From the NCBI GenBank assembly GCA_003586115.2, contig QVOM02000126.1, forward strand, positions 5,071,667 through 5,135,666: DNA of 64,000 nucleotides. The letters are read 5' to 3'. The DNA is from Salvator merianae (taxonomy: Eukaryota > Chordata > Lepidosauria > Squamata > Teiidae). Shown piece by piece: positions 9,785-20,725 of the stretch. Below the pieces are notes generated by a model, which saw nothing but the letters and a program-made list of their open reading frames with translations, was not told the origin of the DNA and did no database searches. The position numbers were made by a program, and so were the translations under genes. Every line of letters starts with the position of its first letter. The first letter of the stretch is position 1.

Positions 9785-10480
9785 TGCAGGTGAATTCTTT
9801 GCATCTGTCTTCACAGAAGAGAATTTGGAACAGGTCACTGAGCAACTGGAATACTGTGTGCAGTTTTGGTCACCGCATTTCAAAAAGAATATGCATAGCA
9901 GAGTTGGGGAAGGTTCAGAGAAAGGAAACAGAGATGATCAAGGGGCTGAAGGAACATCTGTACGAGGAAAGGTTGCAGTGTTTGAGCCTTATTAGTCTAG
10001 AAAGGAGATGAGTAAGAGGAGGAATGACATGTATAAAATTATGCATGATATGGACAAGGCGGATAGGGAGAAGTCTTTCTCCTTTTCTCAGAATGCTAGA
10101 ACCAGAGGTCATCCGCTGAAACAGAATCCTGTAGGAATCAGGGAGGATAAAAGGAAATATTCTTTTACAGAATGCATGGTTATACTTTGGAATACACAAC
10201 CATGAGATGTGATGTAGGGTACCAGCTTGGATGGTTTCAAAACGGGGATGGTTCAATTCATGGAAGTCAGGGCAATCAATGGCTATTAGTGCTGAGGGCA
10301 GCAGGAAGTAGTCTGCCACTGAAGCCAGCTGCTGGGTGATTGCAAGCAGGGCAAGTGTTGTGCTCGTGTCCTGCTGGTGGATTTCACTGGGCAGCTGGTT
10401 GGCCACTGTGAGAGCAGACCAAAGGACTAGGTGGATCGTGGGTCTGATCCAGCAGGGCATTCCTTAAGCTATTATGTTCT
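9785..10480 (+). mobile_element. CR1 LINE C-terminal region and 3' end, internally deleted
   Basis: GAATTCTTTGCATCTGTCTT (EFFASVF) runs directly into a segment like YCVQFWSPHFKK, skipping most of the RT. Then come MIKGLKEHLYEERLQ with a frame change, YKIMHDMDKADREKSFSFS, TRGHPLKQNPVGIREDKRKY and the 3' tail GATCCAGCAGGGC...TTATGTTCTTATG. Inactive. Confidence 0.8.
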
Positions 10481-10490
10481 TATGTAACGG

Positions 10491-10930
10491 GGGCCCTGTT
10501 TGCACTTAGAAAATGGAACATTCCAGGACACTCGCTGGAACAGAGCATTTGCGCCTGCAAACAGCCCCAGCTGACCTGAAACCTACCGAAGCCCACCTGA
10601 TGCTCACCTGAAGCCAACCAGCTGTGCTCAACTAAATTGTAGTCTCCAAGCTGACTTGCATGATCAGGAAAGGTGCGTTTACACCACTTCCTGGTGTGGA
10701 ATGACGGCAGGGAGGGGACTGCATGGCCACGCAGGTGCCGTTAGACAGTTCAGACCCAGGTTTCGACTTTGGGCTCCGGACTCTGGTGGCTGTTTCAGAC
10801 CCACGTCCGGACCCAGCTCCTCTAGGTCCAGACCCAACTACCTAACTATTGTATTCCCATTCACACTGCTCCCCCTGCTGGTCAGCTTGCAAACTGTTGC
10901 ATTGCTGACAAGTGTGAATACTCCTCACTG
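10491..10930. mobile_element. Harbinger-type element, reverse relative to 33814 and 59652, right end lost
   Basis: GGGCCCTGTTTGCACTTAG opens it. CCCACCTGATGCTCACCTGA, TGCATGATCAGGAAAGGTGC and CCAGGTTTCGACTTTGGGCT are the reverse complement of the interiors at 34100-34385 and 59850-60149. Confidence 0.65.
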
Positions 10931-11447
10931 TACCTGATCCTGGTCAGCCCAAACCCTGATAATTAGTACATTATACTTTGATCTAAGTGACCTTGGTTCA
11001 CAAGTTCCTGTTGGTTCACAGGTTCCTGTTTTGATCCTAACAATGTCCTAACAATGACATGGATGGAAACCTTGGGTAGACCAAGCAGCAATGTGAACAA
11101 AGAGATTCACAGGATCTGCATGGAGCCTTTATGGAGATTTAACCCACTTGCAATGGTGCAGGGTCTACTTGGCCCTACTCCCTTGCAGCTTGGTTGGTTT
11201 GCAGGATGCAGGTTCACATGGACTTGCCTGGAGTCAGCCGGCATCTCACCATAAATTCTGGATCCAGCACTGTAAACACTGAGCACTTACTTCTTCTCTC
11301 CCCAGCAGCCATGCCCCCTCTACACTGCCAATGGGAAGCACAGAGCTGCCTGGTCTACTCTGGTGCCTGTCCTGTGACTCTGAGCACAGGAGGCCATTCC
11401 CTGGGTTCAAAGCACCCTGGTCTGCAACACTGCAGCCAAGCAACAGA
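10931..11447. other. No recognisable feature
   Basis: Short frames on both strands, none recognisable. I see nothing. Confidence 0.45.
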
Positions 11448-11951
11448 GGGCCTTTCTGCACTTACCTGCATTCTGGGTTATGGTTCCCTGTAGTCCTCTT
11501 CAGGGCCTCTTTTGTCCGCACGCTGGTGCTGACTTGAGAGGCCTCACCCACCACTAGTACACTCTGTCTGCACCAGACAGAAGGAGCTCCTGATCTGGAT
11601 TACCAGGGGACCTGATTAAACAGATCCCCTGATGTACTAGCATGGGTCAGTCCAGAACATGAGATGTGCAGAAGGCACACCTTTATTTTCAAGACCACCA
11701 GGGGACCCATTTCAGTGGTGCATCAAAGTGTCTCACTGAAATGGTCCCCTAGGGGCTCCAGGGCTAGGAACTTTTGGGCAGCTCCAAAGTTTGTGTGAGG
11801 TTTAGGGTTGGTGTGGGGCCTGGGCTGGAACAGCTGTTGCCATGCAGATGGCACTATTCTGCTTCAAGCTTTGCTGTGATCCAGACCAGGGGTCATCACT
11901 TGGTCCAGACCCACTGATCAGGATCGTGGCAAGTTAAGTGCACAGAGGCCC
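11448..11951. mobile_element. Harbinger-type element, about 500 bp
   Basis: The left end GGGCCTTTCTGCACTTACC and right end AAGTGCACAGAGGCCC are inverted. The interior CATTTCAGTGGTGCATCAAA...CACTGAAATGGTCCCC and GGGGCTCCAGGGC is shared with 9190 and 46150. Flanks AGA and AAA do not match exactly. Confidence 0.65.
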
Positions 11952-12304
11952 AAAGTTACGGTAGCCAGGAGCAGTGGCAGGTATGCAGACATTTAAATAA
12001 AGTGTTGCTAAGAATAGCCTGGTGTCAATGCTGCCATAATAAGTTACGAACCTTTATGCAAAACCAACAAGAATGGAGGAACAATGCAATTAAATTGACT
12101 CGAGCATTTGGAAACATGAACGTTCATGCAAGGCTGAGATATCTCTGCTGCCAATGCAAATGAAGCTACTTTTAAAAGCTACATTTCTCTTCGTCAGTGG
12201 AAGCTGATGCTCCAGCAACCAGATAAAAAGTCTAAGCAAAGACAAAACTGGGGAGGGAAGACCCTATTATCCAGGCTCCAATGTATACATGGTCATAATC
12301 ACCA
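11952..12304. other. No recognisable feature
   Basis: I see nothing I can name. Confidence 0.45.
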
Positions 12305-12731
12305 GGCCTTTTCGCACTTTCCACCATGGAATGTTTGCCAGTGAATATTCCACGGTGGAACAGACCTCTCAGCGTGGCAACCATTCACACTGTGAGTCCT
12401 GGAACATCCTGCCTATGGGCTTTCAGCATTTGCAGTGCAAATGCTGGTGGCCCATGCCATGGCAGCAGGTGGGGAAACTTCTGGCTGCTGCCATGGCAAC
12501 TGGGAATGCAGTGCGGCTGGTTTGCAACCTGAAGCGGGTGTGGATGCTGTGTACTGGGAGCAGTCCAGCTGCTCCCGGTACAGCTGTGGAGCATGATTTT
12601 GTGCTCTACAGCTAGTAGCGATCAGGAGCAGCTGTAGCCTGCTCCCGATCACAAGAGCAGTCTCTGCACAGTGTGGATGCATGTCACTAGTGAGCATGCA
12701 GACGCTCACTAGTGAAAAGTGCAAAAAGGCC
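12305..12731. mobile_element. Harbinger-type element, 427 bp
   Basis: The left end is GGCCTTTTCGCACTTTCCAC and the right end GAAAAGTGCAAAAAGGCC. The interior includes CATGGCAGCAGGTGGGGAAA, ACTGGGAGCAGTCCAGCTGC and GTGGAGCATGATTTTGTGCT. It is the same subfamily as 44727-45161 and, reversed, 20726-21154. Flanking triplets no longer match. Confidence 0.75.
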
Positions 12732-13224
12732 TAGTGCCTTTCTCCGCTCTCAAGTTGTGAATGAAGTTCCTCACATCAAAGAGTGGGACATCAAGGATGA
12801 CAGAAGGAATTTTCTGAAGTCTGAACAATTTGTGTTTGGAATGAACAGGCTTCCTACATTTTTGGAACTCTTAAGAGGAATGGCCATATATCTACATTTT
12901 CTACTATACCGCTGGTTAGGATTAGGAAAAAACTCTTGGCCTGTGCCACATGAGAAGAGGCATTCCATCCCATGAGTGAACAGAATGAGAATGCCTCTTC
13001 CAAGGTCATGCTTGATATGAGGTAAAGGACATGTCTATCATCTAAAAACAAAGCTTTGTTTTCCTTCAAAATAATCATTTTTCTCATCAGCAAAGGTATA
13101 CAAATATGCATTAGTAACTGCAACTCACTAAAGAAGCAAAAGAGGTTTTCCTTGGTTTCCATGAAAAAGCATTCCTAATTGAACTGAAAGCATGGGGCTT
13201 TTCTAATTAGACGTAAAGTTCCCA
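12732..13224. other. No recognisable feature
   Basis: I see nothing I can name. Confidence 0.45.
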
Positions 13225-13227
13225 TAA

Positions 13228-13449
13228 GAGCCCAGGCACACCTAAGTTTTAATCCAGCTTCGGTCCACTTTCAGACTGACAGAACACATCAGTGGAGTAA
13301 TAAGATGTTTTCTGTCAGCATTATCTAACTCAGAAAATTCACCCTTGGGTTAGATAATGCGGAAAGAAAATGATTAATCACTTTGCTGATGTGTTATTTC
13401 AATCCCAAAGTGGACTGAAGCTGGATTAACCTTAGGTGTGAGTGGGCCC
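13228..13449. mobile_element. Palindromic MITE, 222 bp, with TAA duplication
   Basis: The whole element folds on itself. The left arm starts GAGCCCAGGCACACCTAA and carries TTTTAATCCAGCTTCGGTCC; the right arm carries GGACTGAAGCTGGATTAACC and ends GTGTGAGTGGGCCC. TAA at 13225-13227 is repeated at 13450-13452. A half copy lies at 39965-40060. The 3-bp duplication and GRGCCC ends fit a Harbinger-like origin, a different family from the GGGCCTKTTCGCACTT group. Confidence 0.75.
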
Positions 13450-13452
13450 TAA

Positions 13453-13792
13453 GTGTCAGAAACCGAAGGGAAACAGTTCTGCTTAGGTTTTTTTGGCTCT
13501 TTGATTAGGCTCAGTTGGAAACAGAGTAAACGGATGCCCCAATTAGTTTTGTGGCTAATACTTGTTGGGAAGCTGTGGTGAATATGGTTGTGTTCCCAAG
13601 TTACCATCTTACTAAAGATAAGCAGGCTTTGGGTGATTCTTCACTGGCCAGTATACTGGACCGACTAGCCGCCTTAGACTCCACCCCCTTAGAATGGGGG
13701 CGGGGCTTCCCTTAGACCATATCAGCATGCGGAAAGGTTGTCTCTCAATTTCCCTCCTTCTCTATCCCTGAGGTCATAGGATGGATCACTGT
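13453..13792. other. No recognisable feature
   Basis: I see nothing I can name. Confidence 0.45.
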
Positions 13793-13909
13793 GGCTTCAT
13801 CCAGACATCGCTTATTTATTCCGCTATATTTGGATATTCCGGAATAAAGTGTGGATATTCCAGAATATCCAAATATAGCAGAATAAATAAGTGATGTCTG
13901 AGTGCAGCC
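13793..13909. mobile_element. Palindromic MITE, 117 bp, GGCTGCATCCAGACA family
   Basis: The left arm GGCTTCATCCAGACATCGCT then TATTTATTCCGCTATATTTG is the near-perfect inverse of the right arm ending GTCTGAGTGCAGCC. A second copy is at 42104-42213. Confidence 0.8.
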
Positions 13910-14690
13910 AGAAATTTAAAAAGAACCATTAAAAGCACTTAAATAAAGTGCACTACTCAGAGGAGGAGGGTAAGTCCTTCTTTAGCCAAAAGCCCCAGTA
14001 AAGAGGTGTGTCTTCACCAAGCTCCTGAATATATAGAAGGAAGACGTTTGACACATCTCAGAAGAAAGCCAAGGGGCTACCACAGAGAAGGCCCTCTCTT
14101 GGGTCCCCAGCCATTTGGCACGCCTCCCATGTTCAGGAGTACTGGAGGATGTTTTTCAGTAGTGTGCCTTGGAGGCCTTGGAGGCCGGGTGTCGAAGCTC
14201 ACGTGAGTTTCAAGACTGTAGCATGGTCTGGTCTGGACCAACACCATCATACATATGGTGCTATTCCAGATCACAACTTATCATGGTCAGAATCAATGGG
14301 CCCGGCTGATCCAGACCCACAGTTTCCGACTGCAGACATATAAATGCAGAAACAGAATGTGTTGGAGGAGAGGTGCTCTTTTAGTTTGGGGCCTAAGGCA
14401 TTTAAGGCTTCAAAAGTTAAGAGTTAAAAAATCTTGAATTGGGCTGATTAGCAAATTGGCAACCATGCAATTCTTTAAAACCCCGTGTGATATGTGTCTG
14501 GCCAGCAGTGTCCAAGAACAGCTTTGCTGCTGTATTCTGCACTAGTTCCAAACTTTCTCAAGGACAGGGGCTCTGTGCCAAAAGCAAGTTGACATATCAT
14601 TGTGAGAAAACAAAATATCCATATTTTCAAATTCTAAAGGCTTGCCATGTAATGGATCAACTGACTGCATTTAGAGGCTCACAGGAACCT
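13910..14690. other. Decayed interspersed repeat, unclassified
   Basis: Phrases such as AAGAGGTGTGTCTTCACCAA, GGGGCTACCACAGAGAAGGC and CTTGAATTGGGCTGATTAGC resemble repeats that recur at 43440-43620 and 23630-23990. I cannot name the family and see no gene. Confidence 0.4.
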
Positions 14691-14694
14691 GGAA

Positions 14695-15157
14695 AGTATA
14701 TGCACAGTATGGAAAAGGTGCATAGAGATTTTTTTTCTCTATCACCCCACACGAGGACTAGGGGGGCAATCTATGAAGCTGATGGCCAGGAGAGTTAGGA
14801 CAGACAAGGGGAAGTATTTTTTCACCCAGAGAGTCATCGGTCATTGGAATTTACTACCAGGAGAGATGGTGAGAGCAATCAGTCTGGATAGCTTTAAGAA
14901 TGGATTGGACAGATTCATGGAGGTCAGGTGTATCAATGGCTACTAGAATGGATGCCTAGGTAACCATCTCCAGGTTGGAGAGAAAGGAAGGATGCCTTTA
15001 TAGGCCATGTGCAGGGAACTGAGAGCAGGTGAAAGTTTTGCCTTTTTCTTCTGCTTGAGAATGCCCAGAAGCAATTGGTGGACCCCTGTGTGAGACAGGA
15101 TGCTGGACTAGATGAGTCATGGCCTGATCCAGCAGGGCTCCTCTTATGTTTTTATCC
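14695..15157 (+). mobile_element. CR1 LINE C-terminus and 3' end
   Basis: A frame-shifted region corresponds to the CR1 C-terminus (MHSMEKVHRDFFSLS; GGACAGACAAGGGGAAGTAT; GATAGCTTTAAGAATGGATT), followed by the 3' untranslated region and tail CTGGACTAGATGAGTC...GATCCAGCAGGGCTCCTCTT. Confidence 0.8.
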
Positions 15158-16159
15158 TCTATATTATTTAAACTGAACCATACATGATCCAATTGATATG
15201 GAAAGTTAAAAAGCAGAGGCAGAATTGGCACCAAGTTATCAATTCAAAATCATTTAACAAGCTTCTGTAAGGACATGCTTCACAAGCCTTGGCTACAGGT
15301 GATGCTTGCTGTGCTAGTGATGGTGTGGGAAAGTACAGAAGTTGCTTTATCTGGGGGTGGCCTGCAATGCCAGGGTTGGACACAAGGGGTCACACTATGT
15401 GCTATTGCATCCTGCAGTCTGAAAAGTTTAAAAACCAATAAAAAAGAATTACAATATTGGCCATGATTAGCAAAGAATGGCTGAAAGCTAATTGTATACT
15501 GGAAGTGCAAGCAATTGACCTTCCGTCTGTTTCACCACTGGCTAACCTGTGTTCAATAATGGAAATGAGGCTTTCCTGTCTTAAAATATTGATATAAATC
15601 AACAAAACAGCCCATTTGAATGGGCAGGTTAAAAAGATGCAATTATTTTCTTGTGCTTGCGAGTGTTTTCAAGAGTATCTCAGGAAAGGTGTTCTGAAAA
15701 GAAATGGAACGTAGCTGATTTCCAGCAGCCCAGTTCCAAGCAGTGAACAGATGACAAGATTGTCCAGGGGCTACGCAAAAGTAGTAGTTGGAAAACCAAG
15801 AGATCTTCTTGGAAAGGTGGTGGATCGACTCTTGGTGGAGCAAAATTTGATAGCCTAGAGCCAAGCTGAACACAGTTTCCCTGACAGGGGGAGCAAATGC
15901 AATTTGAATGATCAACTTGGCTAAAGAAGTTAGATTTCGAGGTCTGTTCTTAATGAAGCTTGGCTTGGTTAAGGTACTCGGCTTACTTGTTGACCAAATT
16001 CCAGGGGAAAACAAGATAGTTTTGGCCATGTTCAATGGAAAGGAGAAACTTTCCACTCGTCTAATTCTCCTTCTTGTTGCTGATTCCCTTCCCATAGAAA
16101 ACGAGCTTCAAAGGAGAAGCGGTCTTTTTCTTGCTGAGCTATTTCTCTAGATGCAGGAT

Positions 16160-16162
<3 letters not shown>
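15158..16162. other. No recognisable feature; one long unidentified minus frame
   Basis: A 150-codon open frame on the minus strand (15643-16095) and an 80-codon frame on the plus strand (15908-16150) overlap. Neither shows a motif I recognise. I treat them as chance frames. Confidence 0.35.

Positions 16163-16197
<35 letters not shown>
16163..16197. repeat. (TC)n microsatellite
   Basis: About 17 TC units. Confidence 0.9.
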
Positions 16198-16200
<3 letters not shown>

Positions 16201-16335
16201 TATCCATTCATGTAAGTGGACCTTCCAACTGCAGTCTGGATTATAAACATCAGAGCAAATTCACTGGGAGCTGGTGATAGGCTTAAACATTTCCTTAAAA
16301 AAAGAGTTTCCTTTTGTCAACAGTGTTTGAACTGA

Positions 16336-16451
16336 GGACCTATTCACACTTACCTGCATCACGGTGGCGGCCATCTTCCAGGCAACAGGTCCATTGTGCA
16401 TGCATGATCCCACGATTAGCCCATTCTAAGGTGGAAAGTGTGAACAGGCCC
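16336..16451. mobile_element. Harbinger-type MITE, 116 bp, with TGA duplication
   Basis: The left end is GGACCTATTCACACTTACC and the right end AAAGTGTGAACAGGCCC. TGA at 16333-16335 is repeated at 16452-16454. The interior GGCGGCCATCTTCCAGGCAA and CATGCATGATCC is a remnant of the long CpG-rich subfamily, so this looks like an internal deletion derivative. Confidence 0.8.
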
Positions 16452-16624
16452 TGATACACACCATGTGGCAGTTGCAGTTTGCTGGATATAGGAGTTCTCC
16501 CTGTTTCCAGCTTCAGTTTGGAGGCGCTACACAAATGGAAAATGGACAACAGTGAAGTGGTTAAAGTACAAAACTTGCCTCCTTAAGATGTGATGATGAA
16601 GGGTTTTAAAAACAGGACTATTAA

Positions 16625-16915
16625 ATGGCCAGAATGACTCTGTGCTATTACAACTGGCCTTCTCTGTAGCAGTACCTGTCCTCTGGAATAATTTATTCTC
16701 TGATATTTGTAGGGTGCCTACAGTTCTGTTTTTTAGGCACCAACTGAAGGCCTGTCTTTTATCCAGGCCATTCTAGAGAGAATGTATGTTTGTTTCCCAC
16801 TTCCTTGATTTTAATCATGTTCTTATGTAACTGTTAGGATTTCTGTTGTTTTTATTCTCCATGTTTTGTAATGGAAAGCCAGACATAAATATTTTAAATA
16901 AATAAATGATAAAAA
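16625..16915 (+). mobile_element. L2-like LINE 3' end
   Basis: Degenerate coding for a segment like VPVLWNNLFSDICRVPTVLF is followed by FRHQLKACLLSRPF and then an AT-rich tail ending TTTTAAATAAATAAATGATA. It aligns in content with the C-terminal region at 58690-58975. Confidence 0.7.
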
Positions 16916-17000
16916 AAATACATACTGAAATGGTACAGCTCTAGACACTGATTGGTGGGGAGGAATATGCAGGTAGGAGACCATACTCTGGTTAGACGCT

Positions 17001-17460
17001 GGCTGCATCCAGACAGGGCTTCAAATGTGGGATTTTCCCAGGGTTATGTTACGATTTCCACACATATATGTGGCAATCCCAACATAGCCCCTGGGATATG
17101 GGGATGAAATAATGCAGTATATCTGTTCCAGGCAAATCAAATCAACTCTCTATCCAATTTTCCCAGAATAGTGATAAGACTTACCTGTCTGGATGCTACT
17201 TTTGCCACGGGCCTTGAAGAAACCGCCCCCAAAATCATCACTGCACATTAACAGGAGGCTGCTGATGGCATACTTCCGGGTATTTCGTGCCTTGAAGTAC
17301 TCAGAAGTAGTTGCCATGCCATCGTGGGAGCAAGCATTTGGACAGCCAATTGCCTGTGCTTGCCCCGCGATGTTGCCCTGCCATTTAGCAGGGACAGCAA
17401 GAGGCAATTGCAGGATCCAGACATTTTCCTCTTGCTGTCTGGAGGCAGCTACGGTGGCAG
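17001..17460. mobile_element. MITE of the GGCTGCATCCAGACA family with central palindrome
   Basis: The left end is GGCTGCATCCAGACAGGGCT and the right end TGTCTGGAGGCAGC. The interior TGTGGCAATCCCAACATAGC is shared with 8352 and 47860. The central palindrome is TACTTCCGGGTATTTCGTGC...AAGTACTCAGAAGTA at 17271-17309. Confidence 0.7.
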
Positions 17461-17705
17461 GATCTGTGCAGGTGCTTTGTTCTGGCCCAGGAGCAGAGCG
17501 GAGGGTCATTTGTTTGGCCAACACATCCTGACCCATGCTAACTTTGGGGCCAAGGAATGAAAGTTCCGCACACTGAGGTTTCCGTCCGGGGTCATTGTGC
17601 AAAGGGTTGGCTTTGGTCTTCTGCAGAATGGTGCTGGGCTTGGGTGCAGAAGATAGAATGGTCCTGCCACTGATGTCATTCTGCATGGTGGAGGCAGGAG
17701 CAAAC
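17461..17705. other. No recognisable feature
   Basis: I see nothing I can name. Confidence 0.4.
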
Positions 17706-17708
17706 CTA

Positions 17709-17918
17709 GGCTGTGATCAGACACACACAAAAAAGCATCTCTGAGGCGGCTCAGAGATGGCTTGGAGGCGGGATTGTTCACACACCAGTCTGCCCCTCCC
17801 CCTTCTCATGAACATTCTATGCTAGAAAAGGTGGATTAGAGAAGGTTGGGGACACAAGTGCCACACACTGTCTCTGTGAGGCGTCAAGTCACCCCTTTTG
17901 TTATATCTGAACACAGCG
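17709..17918. mobile_element. MITE with GGCTGTGATCAGACAC ends and CTA duplication
   Basis: Reverse-oriented copy of the element at 1697-1913. The left end is GGCTGTGATCAGACAC, the right end TATCTGAACACAGCG. CTA at 17706-17708 is repeated at 17919-17921, a 3-bp target duplication. Confidence 0.75.
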
Positions 17919-17921
17919 CTA

Positions 17922-18251
17922 GCCCATGCCAGATTTGCAGAGCAGTTTCCCCCCTCTGCAAATAGGGTACTCCCAAGGACAAATTTTGTCCCTGGGAGTA
18001 GGAAAGGCACTGGTGACGTGTCCCCTTCAGGAAGGATGCCTTCATGTGTGGATCTTGTTTGCAAGAACAGCTTGCTGGATTAGGTGGACAACTGGTTGAT
18101 CTGGAAGGGCGATTTGAAGGATGCCCAGGGAAAAGTTTTTATGGGCTCTAACAACATTGTCCTGCTGGAGCACAAACAAATTGCTCCTGCTGATGTGTGG
18201 GTCCATCAGACCACACTCAGACCACATGGCCTTCTGCGGAGCCGAAGCAAC
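17922..18251. other. No recognisable feature
   Basis: I see nothing I can name. Confidence 0.4.
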
Positions 18252-18254
18252 CAT

Positions 18255-19330
18255 GGGCCTGTTCGCACCTTCCACTGTAGAACAGGATAATTATCCTATT
18301 CTACAGTGGAACAGACCTCGCAACACAGAGACTATCCACATTGCAAAACTGTAGAACAGAACAGCAGCGGGATATCAGCATTCACAGTGCGAATGTTGAT
18401 GTCCTGCACTGTGACAGTGGGCAGGAAGTTCCCGGCCACTGCCATGGCAACAGGCAATGCTGCCCGATGGCACAAGTGTGCCATGTGATGGGCTGGTGTA
18501 GCCCCGCTGTGCCCTTCTGAGTTTGCACCCGGGAGTGTAAGAAATAGGTTCAGTATAACCCTGAACAAAAGAAGTTGTGAACAAAGTTGGTGAAGAAGCA
18601 TTCACTTTATTTGGACATTCTTGCAAGAATGGGTGTCCCAGCTAGGTAGGCACACACCCAGAGCTTGGCGCAGCAAGCTTATATTTTCTACCCGGCCACA
18701 GTTTTCCCTCCCTCTCCCTCTTGTTGGTTAAAGAGAGAAAGGTGTACAGTTTACTTGTCCGCCTACAACATATTCCCCTTGATATGTTTCCCCTCCCATA
18801 ACATACATCCCATGTCTCATTAAACACCTAATCATGCATTCATGGGTATCAACGAAATATGTATGAGGCTAATCACGCATGGGCAGAAGAGTTTAACGCT
18901 GGTGCCCGATCATAAAAGTTCAACCTAACCATTTATCTCAGACAGCTGTTCAACTAATGCAGGTGGGTTTTGTCATAAGTGACAGTAATGGAGTTAGCCT
19001 CCTTTTCGTACCAGGATAGCTTAGCTTTTAGCTATGCCAGGAATTTAGCATCCTCTAGTTTCCTTCAGATAGAAATGGCTAATTTGTCCACAGCACTTTA
19101 GTTATGTTCAGAGGAGGTGTACTTTAGAATTGTAAAAGTAACATTTTCTTATTCCTCACAGGAGTGAGTACGAATGCAGTGTACCGGGAGTAGTCCAGCT
19201 GCTCCCGGTTCAGTTGTAGAGCATGATTTTCTGCTCCACAGCAGGTAGTGATTGGGAGCAGCAGTAGTCTGCTTCTAGTTGCCGGGGCCTCTACAAAATG
19301 CAGAAGCACTTGACTAGTGCGAAAAGCCCC
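18255..19330. mobile_element. Harbinger-type element interrupted by a solo LTR
   Basis: GGGCCTGTTCGCACCTTCC opens it and GACTAGTGCGAAAAGCCCC closes it. CAT at 18252-18254 is repeated at 19331-19333. The left 281 bp and right 170 bp are contiguous in related copies (12305, 44727). The left end has a short palindrome around CAGGATAATTATCCTATTCT. The 625 bp between are a later retroviral LTR. Confidence 0.8.
18536..19160 (-). mobile_element. Solo LTR of an endogenous retrovirus, 625 bp
   Basis: It begins TGTAAG and ends CTCACA on the + strand (5'-TG...CA-3'). GGAG occurs at 18532-18535 and again at 19161-19164, a 4-bp target duplication as left by gammaretrovirus-type integrases. On the minus strand a TATA-like AATATAAGC (about 18676-18684) is followed by AATAAA (about 18605-18615), the expected promoter to polyadenylation order. 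No gag, pol or env is present, so it is the product of LTR-LTR recombination. The family is not identified. Confidence 0.8.
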
Positions 19331-19333
19331 CAT

Positions 19334-19734
19334 GAGTAAGTTTTCTTCCTCTCTGCCCCATCCTGGCTCTTGCTCTGTTGCTGTGTGGCCTCTGCAGGGG
19401 TGCTCAGACATACAGAGTTCTGCGGGGAAATTCCCTGCTGGGTGGTATGTGTGCATAATCGAAAAGCAAGGAAAAGTCCCCCTGGCCAAACAGTATGCAA
19501 GCCTTTGCAGATTTAATCAATTAACTGACTCAAATCCATGTGAAAAACTGAGGAGGATTTCTTTAATCAGCCGAGAGCTCAAAATAAAGCTAATAAAAAG
19601 GCTTAAATGAGAGGTAATGTGGCGTGACCGAAGTCAGTAGATTGTTGAGTGGAATCACCATAATGCAGGGCTGCAGAGAGCTCCTGTGGTTGTTTTTTCC
19701 TTCCTAGCAATTACTTTTTCACCATCTCAAAATC
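19334..19734. other. No recognisable feature
   Basis: I see nothing I can name. Confidence 0.45.
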
Positions 19735-19904
19735 AGCAGCGGCCACCAGCTTTAAGTCCAGGTGTTCGCACCCCGTGAAAAGCGCACCATAGCTGTTCGC
19801 AGGGCCTTCGGGCCTCTGTGCTGCCGCAGCAACCTGCAAACAGCCATGGCGCGCTTTGCGTGGGGCGTGAACACTCGGGCTTAAAGCTGGCCTCCACCAC
19901 TGCT
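19735..19904. repeat. Foldback element with AGCAGC...CTGCT ends, 170 bp
   Basis: The left arm (AGCAGCGGCCACCAGCTTTA, GGTGTTCGCACCCCGTGA) is inverted in the right arm (CGTGGGGCGTGAACACTCGG, TTAAAGCTGGCC, CACTGCT). The centre is CpG-rich. A related foldback is at 55882-56023. Confidence 0.65.
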
Positions 19905-20218
19905 CAAACTGCAGTATGAAACAAACTCCTCAATCATCAGCTCTGTCCTACCTATCCCGGCCTACAGCAAGCCCAATGTGATATCACAGCTGCCAGTTCT
20001 TTCAGTGGTGTTGGCCTTCATTTTGCACTGAGTTCTTCCCAAGCGTAAGATCTATGCAGATCTGAGCGGTGTGGCCTTTTGCAGCTGACCAGGGGAGATT
20101 TTGTCGATATTCAGATGCTCTAAGTGCCAAGCAAGGTTTGGCACCAGGTGTGACCATAACCACTGGAACCACAGCTGCTGGCTTGTGCCATAGTCTTTCA
20201 AATTTGATCTTCTCAATA
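19905..20218. other. No recognisable feature
   Basis: I see nothing I can name. Confidence 0.4.
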
Positions 20219-20220
20219 AA

Positions 20221-20261
<41 letters not shown>

Positions 20262-20345
20262 GTTTATTTTCAATATTTGTATACCACTTCCTACCTAAAA
20301 AATCTCAAAGCAGATCACACATTCATTTCAAAACAAGGATAAAAA
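20219..20345 (-). repeat. (CTA)n microsatellite and antisense LINE-type tail
   Basis: About 14 CTA units (20221-20262) lead into TTTGTATACCACTTCCTACC and ATCTCAAAGCAGATCACACA, an antisense LINE 3' tail with its simple-repeat end. Confidence 0.65.
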
Positions 20346-20722
20346 CAACGAAAAGCACTGTTTGTGGAGGGCCACAGTCGAGCGCCTGGCATGAAATGCT
20401 GAGAGCTGAATGACCCCAATCAGCGCTGACACCTGCCTTCCTGAGTTTGCATCAGTACATTTAAACAGAACATTAAAAAAGAAGAGGAACATCCAGGACC
20501 TGGCACAGGCAAGAGAAATTGCTGGGAGCTATAACTAAAGAGAATTCTGCCACATTTATGGCCTGCTTGTTGTCTCCCTGTTATCTGCTCTAAGATGGAC
20601 CAGTTAGATGAAGGAATTGAAATATTTAGCCGTGTTAGACTGGATCAGTATAGCAAGGAGGTCTAGTAGCACTTTAGAGATTAATAGGAAGAACAAGGTT
20701 GGTAGCGTGAGCTTTTGTAGAC
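20346..20722. other. No recognisable feature
   Basis: I see nothing I can name. Confidence 0.4.
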
Positions 20723-20725
20723 TAA

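Noticed and set aside
15643..16095. 150-codon minus-strand frame
   Set aside because: No motif recognised, overlapped by a plus-strand frame, no splice or promoter context.
18536..19160. Full provirus
   Set aside because: Only a single LTR is present; no gag, pol or env frames occur nearby.
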